From positions 186,001 through 250,000 of the forward strand of contig CAKJVC010000068.1 of the NCBI GenBank assembly GCA_918026815.1: 64,000 bases of DNA. The letters are read 5' to 3'. This document shows, piece by piece, positions 34,346 through 44,929 of this stretch (the stretch's first letter is position 1; each line of letters starts with the position of its first letter). The notes beneath the pieces are model-generated. The model made no database searches. It had not been told where the DNA came from and was given only the letters and a program-made list of their open reading frames with translations. Both the position numbers and the translations under genes were made by a program. The stretch is from Chalara sp. BL73. Taxonomy: Eukaryota > Ascomycota > Leotiomycetes > Helotiales.

Positions 34346-36314
34346 ATGGACGACCCGCGAGAAGTCGAATTAGACTGCATCGCTGCCATCTTCCCGGAAC
34401 TGATCTTAGGAACTGAGGCTCCCTTCTCTGCTTTCCTGGAGCTCCCTGTACATCCTACTGATCCTGTCAAAGTTATCTTTCCTGCTTCTGCAGACGGTGC
34501 CCCTCTACCTACCCCGCCATCATCCACCTCAAGTAACGAGGAAGGCCAGGCGAATGCTGCTGAACCGAACCTCGAATCGCACAATCTACATTACCTGCCG
34601 GGTCTTCAGCTATGCATTGTTCTGCCTGACGGATACCCAGCAGAATGTGCTCCAAATTTCAAATTATCCACCTCCCCAGAATGGCTTACCAGAGCTCAAT
34701 TAGACGAGCTGGAAGCCAAGGCTCAGGCTATTTGGGAGGAGAATGGCCGCACAGAAATGGTCTTTGACTACATCGATTCTTTACAACAAGCTGCTGAAAA
34801 TGCGTTTGGCTGTGGAGTAGGTAAGGACTTTGAGGTGGCCCAGGAATACAAAATCGCTCTGTTAGACTACGATATCAAAGCGACACGAGAAGCATTCGAC
34901 AAGGAGACTTTCGACTGCGGAATATGCCTTGGTAAGAAGTATCATTTAATCTGTGGATTACAACTAACACTCGCCAGATCCTAAGAAAGGTTCCGTGTGC
35001 CACAAAATGATCGATTGCGGTCACGTCTTCTGTGTCGAGTGCTTACAGGACTTTTACAATAATGCAATCAAGGAGGGAGACTTGATCTCGGTACGGTGCC
35101 TAGCTCCAGATTGTGCAAAGAACCGTGGAGAGTCGCGCCATGGGAAAAAGAGCCGAAAGTCAAAGACACAACTCAGCCCTAGCGAGCTGCTACAAATCCC
35201 TTTAGAGCATGATGTTGTGAGGCGCTACGTAGATCTGAAGCATAAGGCTGATTTAGAATCGGACAAGAATACAGTATATTGCCCTCGAAAATGGTGCCAA
35301 GGTGCTGCACGATCCAAGAAACATCGCAAGCCTGAAGGTTTTGAAGTTGTGGACTCTGACGACGAATCTGATAGCGAGGAGGTTAGGGTAGCTGGAGAGG
35401 TGAAGAAATTCGAAGCATCCAGAGACCTCTTATCTGTCTGTGAAGACTGTGGATTCGCTTTCTGCTCCAGGTGCTTTCAAGGTTGGCATGGCGAGTTCAC
35501 CATTTGCCATGCCCGCAAGAGTGAAGGCGAACTCACGGAAGAGGAAAAGGCTTCTCTGGAATATGTGAAGCTCCACACAACTCCTTGCCCAACTTGTGCC
35601 GCGCCGGCTCAGAAAACACATGGTTGCAACCACATGATTTGCTTCAAGTGCAATTCGCACTTCTGTTATCTTTGTTCGGCATGGCTTGAGCCTTCAAATC
35701 CATATACCCATTTCAACGACCAAAAGACTGGTTGTTATCAAAGATTATGGGAGCTTGAGGGTGGAGATGGTGACGATGTCGGTATTGGCTTCTTTGGTGC
35801 CAGAGGTCCTGTTGTCGCGGCCGATGGGATAGAAGGGGAGGAAGAAGAGGCGCTGCCCAGACAACCAGCCTTGCCCGACATCCCTGGTCGCCAGGTAGCT
35901 GTGCCTATTGCTGATCCTGTTGAGCAGCTCCTGGGTCGCGGGCCCGAGATAATTGCACCGCGGCAGCAAATGGAGCGGGAAGGTCCACTCGTTCTACGCA
36001 TTAATGATGTCCCGCCTCGTGTCATTCCCGTCGTGCCAAATGCTCCACAGCCTGCTGGACGCGGGCCACAGAATCAGAACCGACGTGGTAGGCCTGGGAA
36101 TGGTGGTCGTCGTCGTCAGCAAGCCGGTCGAGGACAGGTCAATGATGCAGAAGCTGCGCGGGCTCAAGATGAAGCGAACCAACGGTGGGTCCAGATGTTT
36201 GTACAAATGGCAATGAACGACGAAGAAGATCAACTAGACAGTGACGATGAGGATGATGAGGGACATTGGGAGATTCCTGTCCGTGGTCTTTTGGGAGGAG
36301 GTAGAGGCATCTAA
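34346..36314 (+). CDS. RWD-RBR E3 ubiquitin ligase (RNF14/Itt1-like)
   Basis: Transfers ubiquitin from an E2 to substrates through a RING-HECT-hybrid thioester. Exons 34346-34931 and 34978-36314 (46-bp intron) give 640 residues. An N-terminal RWD domain (about 1-150, with LPDGYPAECAP where RWD has its YPxxxP motif) is followed by RING1 starting CGICLDPKKG and continuing IDCGHVFCVECL, an IBR with CEDCGFAFCSRCFQGWHG, and RING2 CPTCAAPAQKTHGCNHMICFKC, in which Cys412 (GCNHM) is the expected catalytic Cys. The C-terminal third is disordered: Pro/Arg/Gly/Gln-rich, then an acidic run DSDDEDDEG. This RWD plus RBR order is that of human RNF14 and yeast Itt1; RNF14 acts at stalled ribosomes, Itt1 in translation termination. 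Function here inferred from architecture. Confidence 0.9.
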
Positions 36315-38054
36315 CACGCCAGTCATGATAACGAAGATGTATATTGCTGAGAAGTTATCGTCCTTGAGATCTGGTTGCATAGCGTGGTGTTTCTGGTAAA
36401 CTTTGCTCTAGATTGTGCAAATAAGAGCTCTGGCTTGTATATATTACCTACCTGCAAAATACTCCTACTATTTGCCTATATCCTGTTGAGCGATCACCTT
36501 TATGTTATGACAAGTGGGTATATATGACTCCAGGTTGCAGTCCTAGAGCGACCCGCTTACGTATAACACGCCTCTCTCACTTAGTCCATCTTTTAAAACA
36601 TGAAGTGCCAATCTCCCCAACCACTACGGATTGTGGGTTACATTGAATCAATAGGATTTATATAATACAACGGAATGTTCCGCAGGTAATTTTTTCTCAA
36701 AAAAAAAATTTAATAGTGGCCGTTGCAGAAAACCTGTATTAGCTCTGCCATCGAACTACCATTATTGTTCATTGTGCCAGAATCGCTTTTGTTACATCCA
36801 TCATTTTGCCTGAAATTTGCTCACGACTGACATTTATCCTAGCTCAACCCAAGAGAGTTCGAGCCATCAAAAGTCGGACTTACAAGAGCATGCAGAGTTC
36901 GTACTTTGGTCAACCATGTAACAAGAACTCCCTCCTCTCTGAAAAAGAATACCGGTAAGCTTAGATGCATCTTATATGCCTATTATATACCATAGGAAGT
37001 CTTGAAATCTACCGCATCTTCATTTTTCAATGATTTACCACACGACTTAATCCTAACATCTAGAGTGCATATTCACTCGTATGTTCCCCAGCTGAATCTG
37101 CATCTTGTGAAATGGATATGAAAGTTCATTCATGACCCAGCTTGCGGAGAACGAGACATATCGGTGATACATAGTTGATGTGTATAGCACCGGTGTTACC
37201 ATGCAAGACATTATGACTACGTTTAAGGGGCTAAGATGCAATTTAGAGAATCGCATATGGCAAATAGGTTTACCAACTTGAATCATTTGCATATTCCATC
37301 AATAGGGGACATGTCGTTGCTATGGTCACCGCTGTCGCCTTCTCATTTTATGCCGATTTGTTTTTCATTCAAACGTGTATAGCGTAACAAACAAGTTGTT
37401 CTCTATCCCTCTTTACAAGTGTGGCATTCAAAAGTGACTTTTGCATAGGTGTAGATGCAAGGACTTTCAGCCGTTGCAAGCATGTATCTTGGTTGCTGGA
37501 TTCCGTCCCACTCATGGAACCCAGTTGGTGAGTTCTTTTTCTGCTGAAGCGCAACTAAGTGAAAACCACTCTTCTTATGTTTTCAACCCATTTGTTATCA
37601 CAGCCAAAAGGATAGAAATTCAGGAGAGTTAAATTATATTTTGAACTCAAATAGAATGCGATTACTTGAAATTGTGGTGAAATTGAGGTGTTTTACATGG
37701 GGCTGGCACTTGATACTGTTGACTTTGCCTGCTGTCTACTCGGGATTGATCAACTCCACAAGATCGGCTTGCGCTTAATTGTAAAATAAAGGGATGGGGA
37801 GAGTAGAATCTAGCATGGCGTGCTGGACGGGAAATTCTAAGCTTCCAGACTTGCGCCTCCAACGAAAGCACAATTTAAAGCCAACAAGATGACCAGCCGA
37901 AGTATGATATGTGACAATCTACCCACGGTTCGGAAATTTCAAAGGTATATATCTGTTGTAAATTGGATACAAGAACTCCATGCTCATTAACTCCACGCCA
38001 AATGCACCAACCCATGTGTTATATCAATTTATTGAGGTCCAGCCGCGCCACATC
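36315..38054. other. intergenic
   Basis: 3' regions of two converging genes. No gene, RNA or repeat supported over 1.7 kb. Confidence 0.45.
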
Positions 38055-38704
38055 CTATAAAGCATACACCACGGCGCCTGCAGCCATAGCGCCCCAAATC
38101 GGGGCTGCAGTACGGAAAGCCCCGCCACCAGTCGAGCTCGAAGTAGAAGCAGGTACGCTTGTAGCGGTAACGATGGAATTTAAGCTTGCAGATGCAGCCG
38201 AGATCTCGCTCGAAAGACTAGACTGTGCTGCGTCGATGCTCGACCTCGCAGCTCCAGTTGCGGTAGCAGCCTCGCTGGATAGAGATGCGAACTTGCTGGA
38301 GGCCTCGGCTGAGATGGAGGAGAAGTGCACAGAGGCCCGGGATTTTGCTGTGCTGATTGCGCCCGCAGCATCAGAAGTAAAGGAGGAGAAGGCGGCACCT
38401 GCGCTTGAGGTGAAAGATGAGAAGGCTGCCCCACCTGGTTTTGTCAGTATATCGTTGGTGATGGTTGGCTAGGAATGCAGGTAATCTTACCAGTGCTGAG
38501 GGCACCAGCTGCGGCAGATGTGAAAGTTGAGAAAGCCCCATCGGCACCGCTGAGCCCAGTCTGAATGGCTCCTCCGACCAGAGATGTTGCATCATTAATA
38601 CCATTGTTAACATCTCCAGCTGCTGAGCTGAGGGCTGCTCCGACATCCAATGCTGAGGTGGTGAATGCCAATGTAGCAATGACTGCAGCTAGGGAGAAAC
38701 GCAT
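38055..38704 (-). CDS. GPI-anchored Ala/Ser-rich cell-wall protein
   Basis: Predicted surface protein of unknown role. Exons 38704-38491 and 38434-38055 give 197 residues. Signal peptide at 1-18 (MRFSLAAVIATLAFTTSA). The middle is almost entirely Ala, Ser, Thr and Gly, with loose internal repeats of the type AFSxFTSxAxGA(L/I/F)S at about residues 54-95, and further Ser/Ala-rich helices (FSSISAEASSKFASLSSEA). The C terminus has a Ser/Thr linker, small residues GGG and a hydrophobic tail of about 15 residues ending VVYAL, a classic GPI signal. No Cys outside the signal, so not a CFEM or hydrophobin. Confidence 0.75.
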
Positions 38705-40893
38705 GTTGACTTGATTTGGATTATAGATTGGCTAAGTAAGAAAAATAGGTCGAATAGATTTTAAATGGTCTTGACTTGACAGATGACAGCGAGTGAGGGT
38801 TGAAGAAAGGGGGTAAAACGCAAAGGCTAGCATGGTGGGAATAAGTCTTTTATTTTATCCTCGGGTTGTTTATGAAAACAAAATTCAGGGAGTGCAGGAT
38901 CTGAGCCACAGGGGGCTCGTCATGCACTATCATCAGTGTATGACGTTTGATCGTCGCCCCCGAAGGCTTGGTCTTCAGGTGGCCTCCCACCTAAACCACT
39001 TTCGACCACTTCGCAGCACTCCGTCCCACTGACATGGAAGCATAAATAGCCCCTGCATGTCTGATCAGCTCCTAACGCGAACTCCTCGGGTGCTGAATTT
39101 AGCAGGGTAGAGTGTAATGATGCTCGCATTGATGCTCGCATTGGTGGTGCCGGGGTGATAAGCTTTGGCGAAATGTGGCAGTGACAGTACGACTACGTTT
39201 CCATGTCCTTCGCCTTCAGACCTGCTGTGGTGCAACAACTAATGTGGACTCAGCTTCATATCTTTCTTAGCTTAGGCTTAATGCTACAGGCGTCTTCACT
39301 CAAGATCTGTGCTACTATGTTCTGGCTGATCCATGCTCCTGAATAGACGAATCACAAACTGTAGCATAGCGAGGGTGGGCAATGGATGATCTCTCCTTGA
39401 TTTGTACCAGAAAGTCCACAATCGTCTTACAAAGCAGCATTCGCAACGGTCCGAAAGTATTGTAAGGGTTGATAGCTCGAACAGACTCGTACGCTTCTCG
39501 GCTTCCAGCCTGTGTCAAATATATTGCAATCGGGTTCCTCGGTAGACAAGCTTTTACTAGTATATAAGTATCCTCCTGTAATGTGACCTGGAGAACGTTG
39601 AATCAAATGTTTCAATCCTTGAACTAATTGCGCTATTTGTTTACTTTTGTTTCACAAGCGGATAGCTGGGTTTATCGCAGCCTGGTCTGCAGGAATATTC
39701 CCGTATTATGTTACTTTTAATGATTTTGCATCAAGCCGAGAGTAAATTACACCTTGGAATCACATTTATCATTCATACAAGGCTACATGAATACTAACAT
39801 ACCCGAAATCGCAGCCTGACAAAGGCCGGACACAGCGTGGTGAATATTCTCAAAATGACGTGTGCAGAACAAACTCCGGATTTTGGTTATGTTGCTTGGC
39901 TCAGAGTCCCATCACTGCCGGAGGATCCGAAACTTATTACTGCTACGGTAACATCCGCCTGTGCTTAACCGTGTATCCTCCGACGAAAACTCCGGAAAAC
40001 TTCAAATTGTATCCGTAAGTACACTCTCACATGAACAGGTATTGTTGATTCTCAGAATGTGGTTCATTCTTCAAGGACTAAACAGTCATATTTTAATGCT
40101 TTTCCTAGAGGGACATACAAAGTACTCCATTGAAGCGAGGACTCAAATCATTTTAGGTTTGAGAACAAAGTTAAACTATAATAAGATCGCAACCTTATTC
40201 TGTCACAAATTTATGCAACCTTGCTGTACAGTATTGTAGAATGTATTAGTATCTTACCGTTCTTTCCGGATGTATAGATGATTTGACGTGAGCACAGCCT
40301 CAGGGCATTGTGTTAGAAACTTACGAATATAGACTTTGAGTTGATAAGTCCTTACCTCTTTTTTGACTCACTACATCCAAATGTGATAGTTTAGCCTTGC
40401 AGCCTCTTTGTCGTATTTCAACAAATAGGATTCTACGATTGACACGTTTTCACTTTTGTTGCCAGCTTGAATCTAACTATCATTTCTTAGTCTGTTGTCA
40501 TTGCTAGCAAAGCCATGCCATTTCTCAACCCTCGGATCTCTTTCACTGACACCATACACTCTTCACCAGTGCATCCAGCCTGATAAGCCAGTAGAATCTG
40601 ACTACATCTGAACCTGAGACCCATTGCCACCAGCTTGTGAGGGCCTGTCGCCCATCACTGCTCCTTGGTCGACTGCTGGAATAGAAGCAACTTGATATGT
40701 TGTCAGTCAACCATCGATTATCAATCCTATTAGCTCGATGCAAGCGCGTCGGATCTTGCATTTAACAGCTTTTGTGGTGCTATTTAGCCGGGTTTGATCG
40801 TAAGCAGGTGAGCCCGAGTTCAAGAAGCGTGGGCCATATTTTTCTTGTACTTAGTATTTATTTTTGTGCATGTACAATTAGTTTATGGATCTA
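38705..40893. other. intergenic with weak fragments
   Basis: No gene supported. A plus-strand stretch at about 40110-40200 reads like the first helix-turn-helix of Tc1-type transposases (EARTQIILGLRTKLNYNKIA) and may be a fragment. A minus frame at 39315-39550 looks protein-like but is unidentified. GATGCTCGCATT occurs twice in tandem near 39120-39142. Confidence 0.3.
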
Positions 40894-42848
40894 TCATGAA
40901 AGCTCTTTACCTCCCAGCACATTAGCCCTATTGTCCTCAGCCAGAGCCTCCTTTTCCACATCCCTTGCCCTATCTCCATCCTTGCCATCATCCCTCGCCT
41001 CGTGTTCATTTCGTCCATCCCCCCTCACCCCATCCACGCTCTCGTGGCCCGTCATACTCCTACCGCTACCGCTTCCATTATTCTTCCCACCTTGTGTACC
41101 AATAGTCAAGAATGGGATAAAAAGGCACCCAGCTGCAGCAGTCCCAACACAGAACCAGAATGCCGCCGTATACGGCTTGATATCTGTCTGTAGGGCCTCT
41201 CCTCCTTCAGACTCTGCGTTGTAGATTGAGGTACCGATACCGAGACCAATTGCTGTACAGAGCTTGGTGACGGTGTTGAAAATGCCGCCTCCAAGGGATT
41301 GTTGTTCAGGTGGGAGAGAGGACATTACGTACATCTAAACACAACATCAGCATTCATGCTGCGGCCTAACAACGAGTTATAGAAGTGAGGACCTCTTACA
41401 TTCGCAACATTAAAATGTAGATCTGCGCCAATCACATTCAGCAACAGACAAGGGAAGATATATGCCCAGTATGAGCTATCAACTTTCATTTTGGCCAGCA
41501 GCAAAGAAGCAGCCACATATGCCAAGGATCCAATACCGCTCAAGAGCTTGTTGTTTACTTTATGCAAAATGAAACCGGCAACAACGTTGACAAGGATCCC
41601 TCCTATGACCTGAGGAAGGAGGTGGACTGCAACATTGAGTGGCGACCAGCCGAGTACGTTCTGGAGATAGAGTGAAAGCCAAAAATTCGAAGTGACAAAC
41701 GACATGAATCCAAGAAGTACCACAACGTTAATCTAAACAGTTAGAGATATTCTAATTCGAGGCTGTGGAAGCCGTGTTGAGTTGACTTACTAACGAGAAG
41801 TTCCTATCCTTCCATATTCTTAGCGGCATCAAAGGATATTTATAGAAGCCTTCCCAAACTATGAAGCTGATCATGAGGAGGAGTCCGAGAATGACCAGCA
41901 CAATCACATAAGGAGTTTTCCACCCGTCTTCTGCATCTCCAGCAAGTCTATTATAATTAACACGTGACTCATAGATATTCAGCCTTTCTTCAAGTAGAGT
42001 GCCTACGTTAATGCAGCGCAGAATAGCGATATTCCCGTGATGCTTAGTCCGACGCCAAAAAGGTCAAATCTCTTCAGCGCAGCAAGCTCAAATTTCTCCG
42101 TTGGCCCTTGTGTCTTTGGAACAGTCCACCATGCTGCCAAGAAGAAAAAGCCATAGATAATGGCCAGCAGATAGAAGGACGATCTCCAGTTGAGTATATT
42201 AGCTGCAATACCGCTGAATATGGAGCCCATCACGAAGCCCACTGGGTTGCCTGCACTAAAACAGGCAAACGCTTTATTCTTGCGCTTCGAAGGTCGTGCA
42301 TAAGCTGCACCGAGAATTCCAACTGCAGATGGAAGAGCGGCAGCGGCCCAGAGACCCATGAGTCCATTTAGGATGTCGAGATAGTAAGGGTTGCTGGCGA
42401 AACCGGTGATGAGGGCCGAGACGGAAAAGGCGCCTGTAGCGAAGATGAGGAGCGGGCGCCGACCAAATGTGTCCGCCACCTTGGCAAAGAAGAGCAGAAA
42501 TGCTCCCGAGCTTAGTCTGTAGCTTAATTAGCTTATGTAGGAATGATGTGGAAGAAGGAGTGACGCTTACGAGCTGCTTGCCTGGACCCACGTGATCTCC
42601 GCACTTGTCATACTCAACGTCCTTGCAATTGGCGCGGTGATGACGCTACAGATACCGCTAAGGAATGAGGACATTGCAATGGACATTGTAGCCATCAATA
42701 CAAAGAGACGTTCCTGGATCGTGGAGTCGAAGCATTGTGGACGCTTGTTCGGGTCAAACGATTCTTCAACAGGATCCGGGGCTTCAGCTTCGGGCACAAC
42801 CTCTAGCGTTACAACTCTTTCCATGCTTGAATTAGCCGTAGATTGCAT
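40894..42848 (-). CDS. MFS transporter, DHA2-like (drug:H+ antiporter type)
   Basis: Proton-driven exporter of the plasma membrane or vacuole; substrate unknown. Minus-strand exons 42848-42571, 42516-42007, 41947-41791, 41732-41400, 41334-40894 join in phase to 572 residues. About 14 hydrophobic helices. MFS motif A is seen as AKVADTFGRRPLL between TM2 and TM3, and SAGNPVGFVMGSIFSG fits the antiporter motif C in TM5. The N terminus is acidic and soluble; the C-terminal tail (after about residue 520) is Gly/Asp/Glu/Arg-rich. It is not next to a biosynthetic cluster, so a secondary-metabolite role has no support here. ATG 42848 is chosen; 42824 is a possible start eight codons later. Confidence 0.88.
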
Positions 42849-43260
42849 ACATGGGGTGTGCCTTAATAGATGCAAGTAAAAAAAAGGAAAAGATTAGAAC
42901 TTACGATGTGATGATGTGACGATGTGGGGTTCCGACTGCTTTATCAGATTGTGCAAAGATGGCGTCGTCGCTGCCAAAAGTGGATGTTCATCAACGCTGC
43001 CACCGGGCCAAACCAAAGTGGGAGCCGAGCGGCTGCAATAACGGCTTGTGGGCCTCAACGTTCATCATATCAAGAACGTTAGTATAGCCTGACGTTGACG
43101 ATTTCGATTTCCTGGCAAGGCTCCTGTACAGATTGAATAGTTTATGTCTACTGTTTGTTGTCCCCTTTTTCATACTCACTTCCCTTGTATCTCGCTGGCG
43201 GTTTACAACAACTTTCATTTTCTCACATTCGAAAACATATATCTCACCAATTAGTAGCCT
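42849..43260. other. transporter upstream region
   Basis: Probable promoter and 5' UTR of the MFS gene. Nothing else is recognised. Confidence 0.4.
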
Positions 43261-43423
43261 AAAATTAACGGTTAATATCTCAAATACCATCTTTTTTTAA
43301 CCTCTATCTGGCCATACCACCTTTTTAAAACAATGGTATTTCAGATAGAGGTCAAAAAAAAAAGATGGTATTTCAGAAATATCGGCACTTTTTGATGGCA
43401 TTTGAGATATGAACCGTAAAATT
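43261..43423. mobile_element. MITE-like element with ~30-bp terminal inverted repeats
   Basis: The left end (43261-43291, AAAATTAACGGTTAATATCT then CAAATACCATC) is the near-complement of the right end (43394-43423), with about four differences. Inside, a second inverted pair (CCTCTATCTG at 43301-43310 and CAGATAGAGG at 43342-43351, each flanked by ATACCA/TGGTAT copies) makes nearly the whole element fold back. It is 163 bp with no coding capacity. TA lies at both ends, but a target-site duplication is not clear. Confidence 0.75.
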
Positions 43424-43831
43424 AAATGTTGGCTATATTGATCAGCCTCATTTCAGCAGGAGTAAATGCTGCAATAATCGCAATTTCAACAACAAAATGA
43501 TATACCCCCGTACAGGGTCAAAATAGTAGCAATGGAGGAGCCTTCGTCAAGGGTCAATGATCTCAGACTCGCCAATAAGTGTACATACAGCATTTGCTCT
43601 CGCCAGAGACCCCACTGCTTATAATTTGGTGCACAAAAGTAAAAAAGTTCCGTTCGGCCTTCACTTAGTTCCTCCGGATCTTTCTCGGGTAAGCAAATGC
43701 CAAGACACTGGAACACATCGGGTGCCTTGGCACCGCAGGCGAAGGGGTTGTGTCACGTACATATATGCACCGCCACCACACCAGCATATTGAATTACGAT
43801 CAAAACAATAAGCAAAAAGACTAAAAATACT

Positions 43832-43904
43832 GGTCACTACGAGGGTCGAACTCGCGGCCTTGGCGTTATTAGCACCACGCTCTAACCAACTGAGCTAAGC
43901 GACC
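43832..43904 (-). tRNA. tRNA-Ile (anticodon AAU)
   Basis: 73-nt cloverleaf without intron. Acceptor arms GGTCGCT and AGTGACC pair over 7 bp (one G-U). The D arm is GCTC/GAGC with loop AGTTGGTTA, the anticodon stem TGGTG/CGCCA with loop CTAATAA (anticodon AAT, genomic 43868-43870), and the T loop is TTCGACC. Transcribed from the minus strand; internal A-box TAGCTCAGTTGG and B-box GAGTTCGACCC are intact. Confidence 0.97.
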
Positions 43905-44142
43905 TCAGAGAATCTGAGTATTGATGAAAACTCTGATGCTTAAGTTGTTATATATTTGCTATATGATATCTATCATCAACAAACCTCAAGTGACAGTATT
44001 GGAGCTATCATTTACATTGGCAAGAGTATCGCGAAGGTGGACATAATCTATTAAGTCATTTATGTTGTCATGAGCCGCGTTTGTGTGATTTTCTTTCTTA
44101 GCTTTATACATTTACTAGCTATCAGATGATACTTTTGTTTAT

Positions 44143-44660
44143 TTGCGTTCATATGTTACAATAAACTCTTCTTGTGCAAAAACTCATATCTACCAGTGCT
44201 TTCGGCTGATTGGTAGCTTTATTGCCAATCTGGGGCTCAACAACCTTGAATCTACTCAGACTCTTATGAGCGGTCTTTGTCTTGAGCACGTGATTCTTGG
44301 CGACAAATTTTCTTACGTGCGACATTACCATGACGCTCTCTACGTTCTCTTTAACTCTGACCTGGAGTTCAGGCTAGACTATTTTCATGGCTAAGTCCTT
44401 CAACATGCCATGTATAGCGCTAGTCTCGGCCCAGCTCAAAACTATGCATCTAATGTCTTCCATTGCAAACGAGCTCTTGACATTTTAAATCCTGCTCTTT
44501 TTTCCATGCTCAGCTGTTATTTTAGCATTTAACTCTGCCAACGCAAAGCTTTTACTCGCCCGTCCCTCCTTAAGGGTTGGTTACCGAAAGGAGAGAGCAT
44601 TATCCTTTTCCCTCGACACAATTAGTATAACTCAGGACCCACTCAAGCAGAGGGGCTTCC
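44143..44660 (+). mobile_element. decayed reading frame with RIP-like stops, possible transposon relic
   Basis: A plus-strand frame of about 170 codons from ATG 44143 keeps protein-like composition (SYVRHYHDALYVLFNSD, YFHG, then NVFHCKRALDILNPALFSM, KGWLPKGESIILFP) across three early stops: TAA at about 44392, TAA at about 44530 and TAG at about 44620. Each can derive from CAA or CAG by one C-to-T change. I cannot assign the family. The flanks 43905-44142 and 44661-44929 show nothing. Confidence 0.3.
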
Positions 44661-44929
44661 GTATTAGACATAGCACCATTCATGCCGGTGTTCGAGACAT
44701 GCATTTCTCCTTAAGTGCACATTTGCGCTTTAGGATATCTATCATTAAGCAAATTCAGAATGAGTGAGAACCAGAAGCAGTCGATCAGCCTCAAAATTAC
44801 ACCAGAGAAATGGGAGATCCAAATCCTTAAGAGTCATTTCATAATTTTAATTTACAGAGTGGTCTCTTCTAACGTGGAGATCAATGCTATTAAATCTAAT
44901 ATACACATAGACCTATAATACAGATATTC

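Noticed and set aside
40110..40200. HTH-like stretch resembling the start of a Tc1-type transposase
   Set aside because: Only about 30 residues, with no catalytic DDE part or terminal repeats nearby; kept only as a remark.
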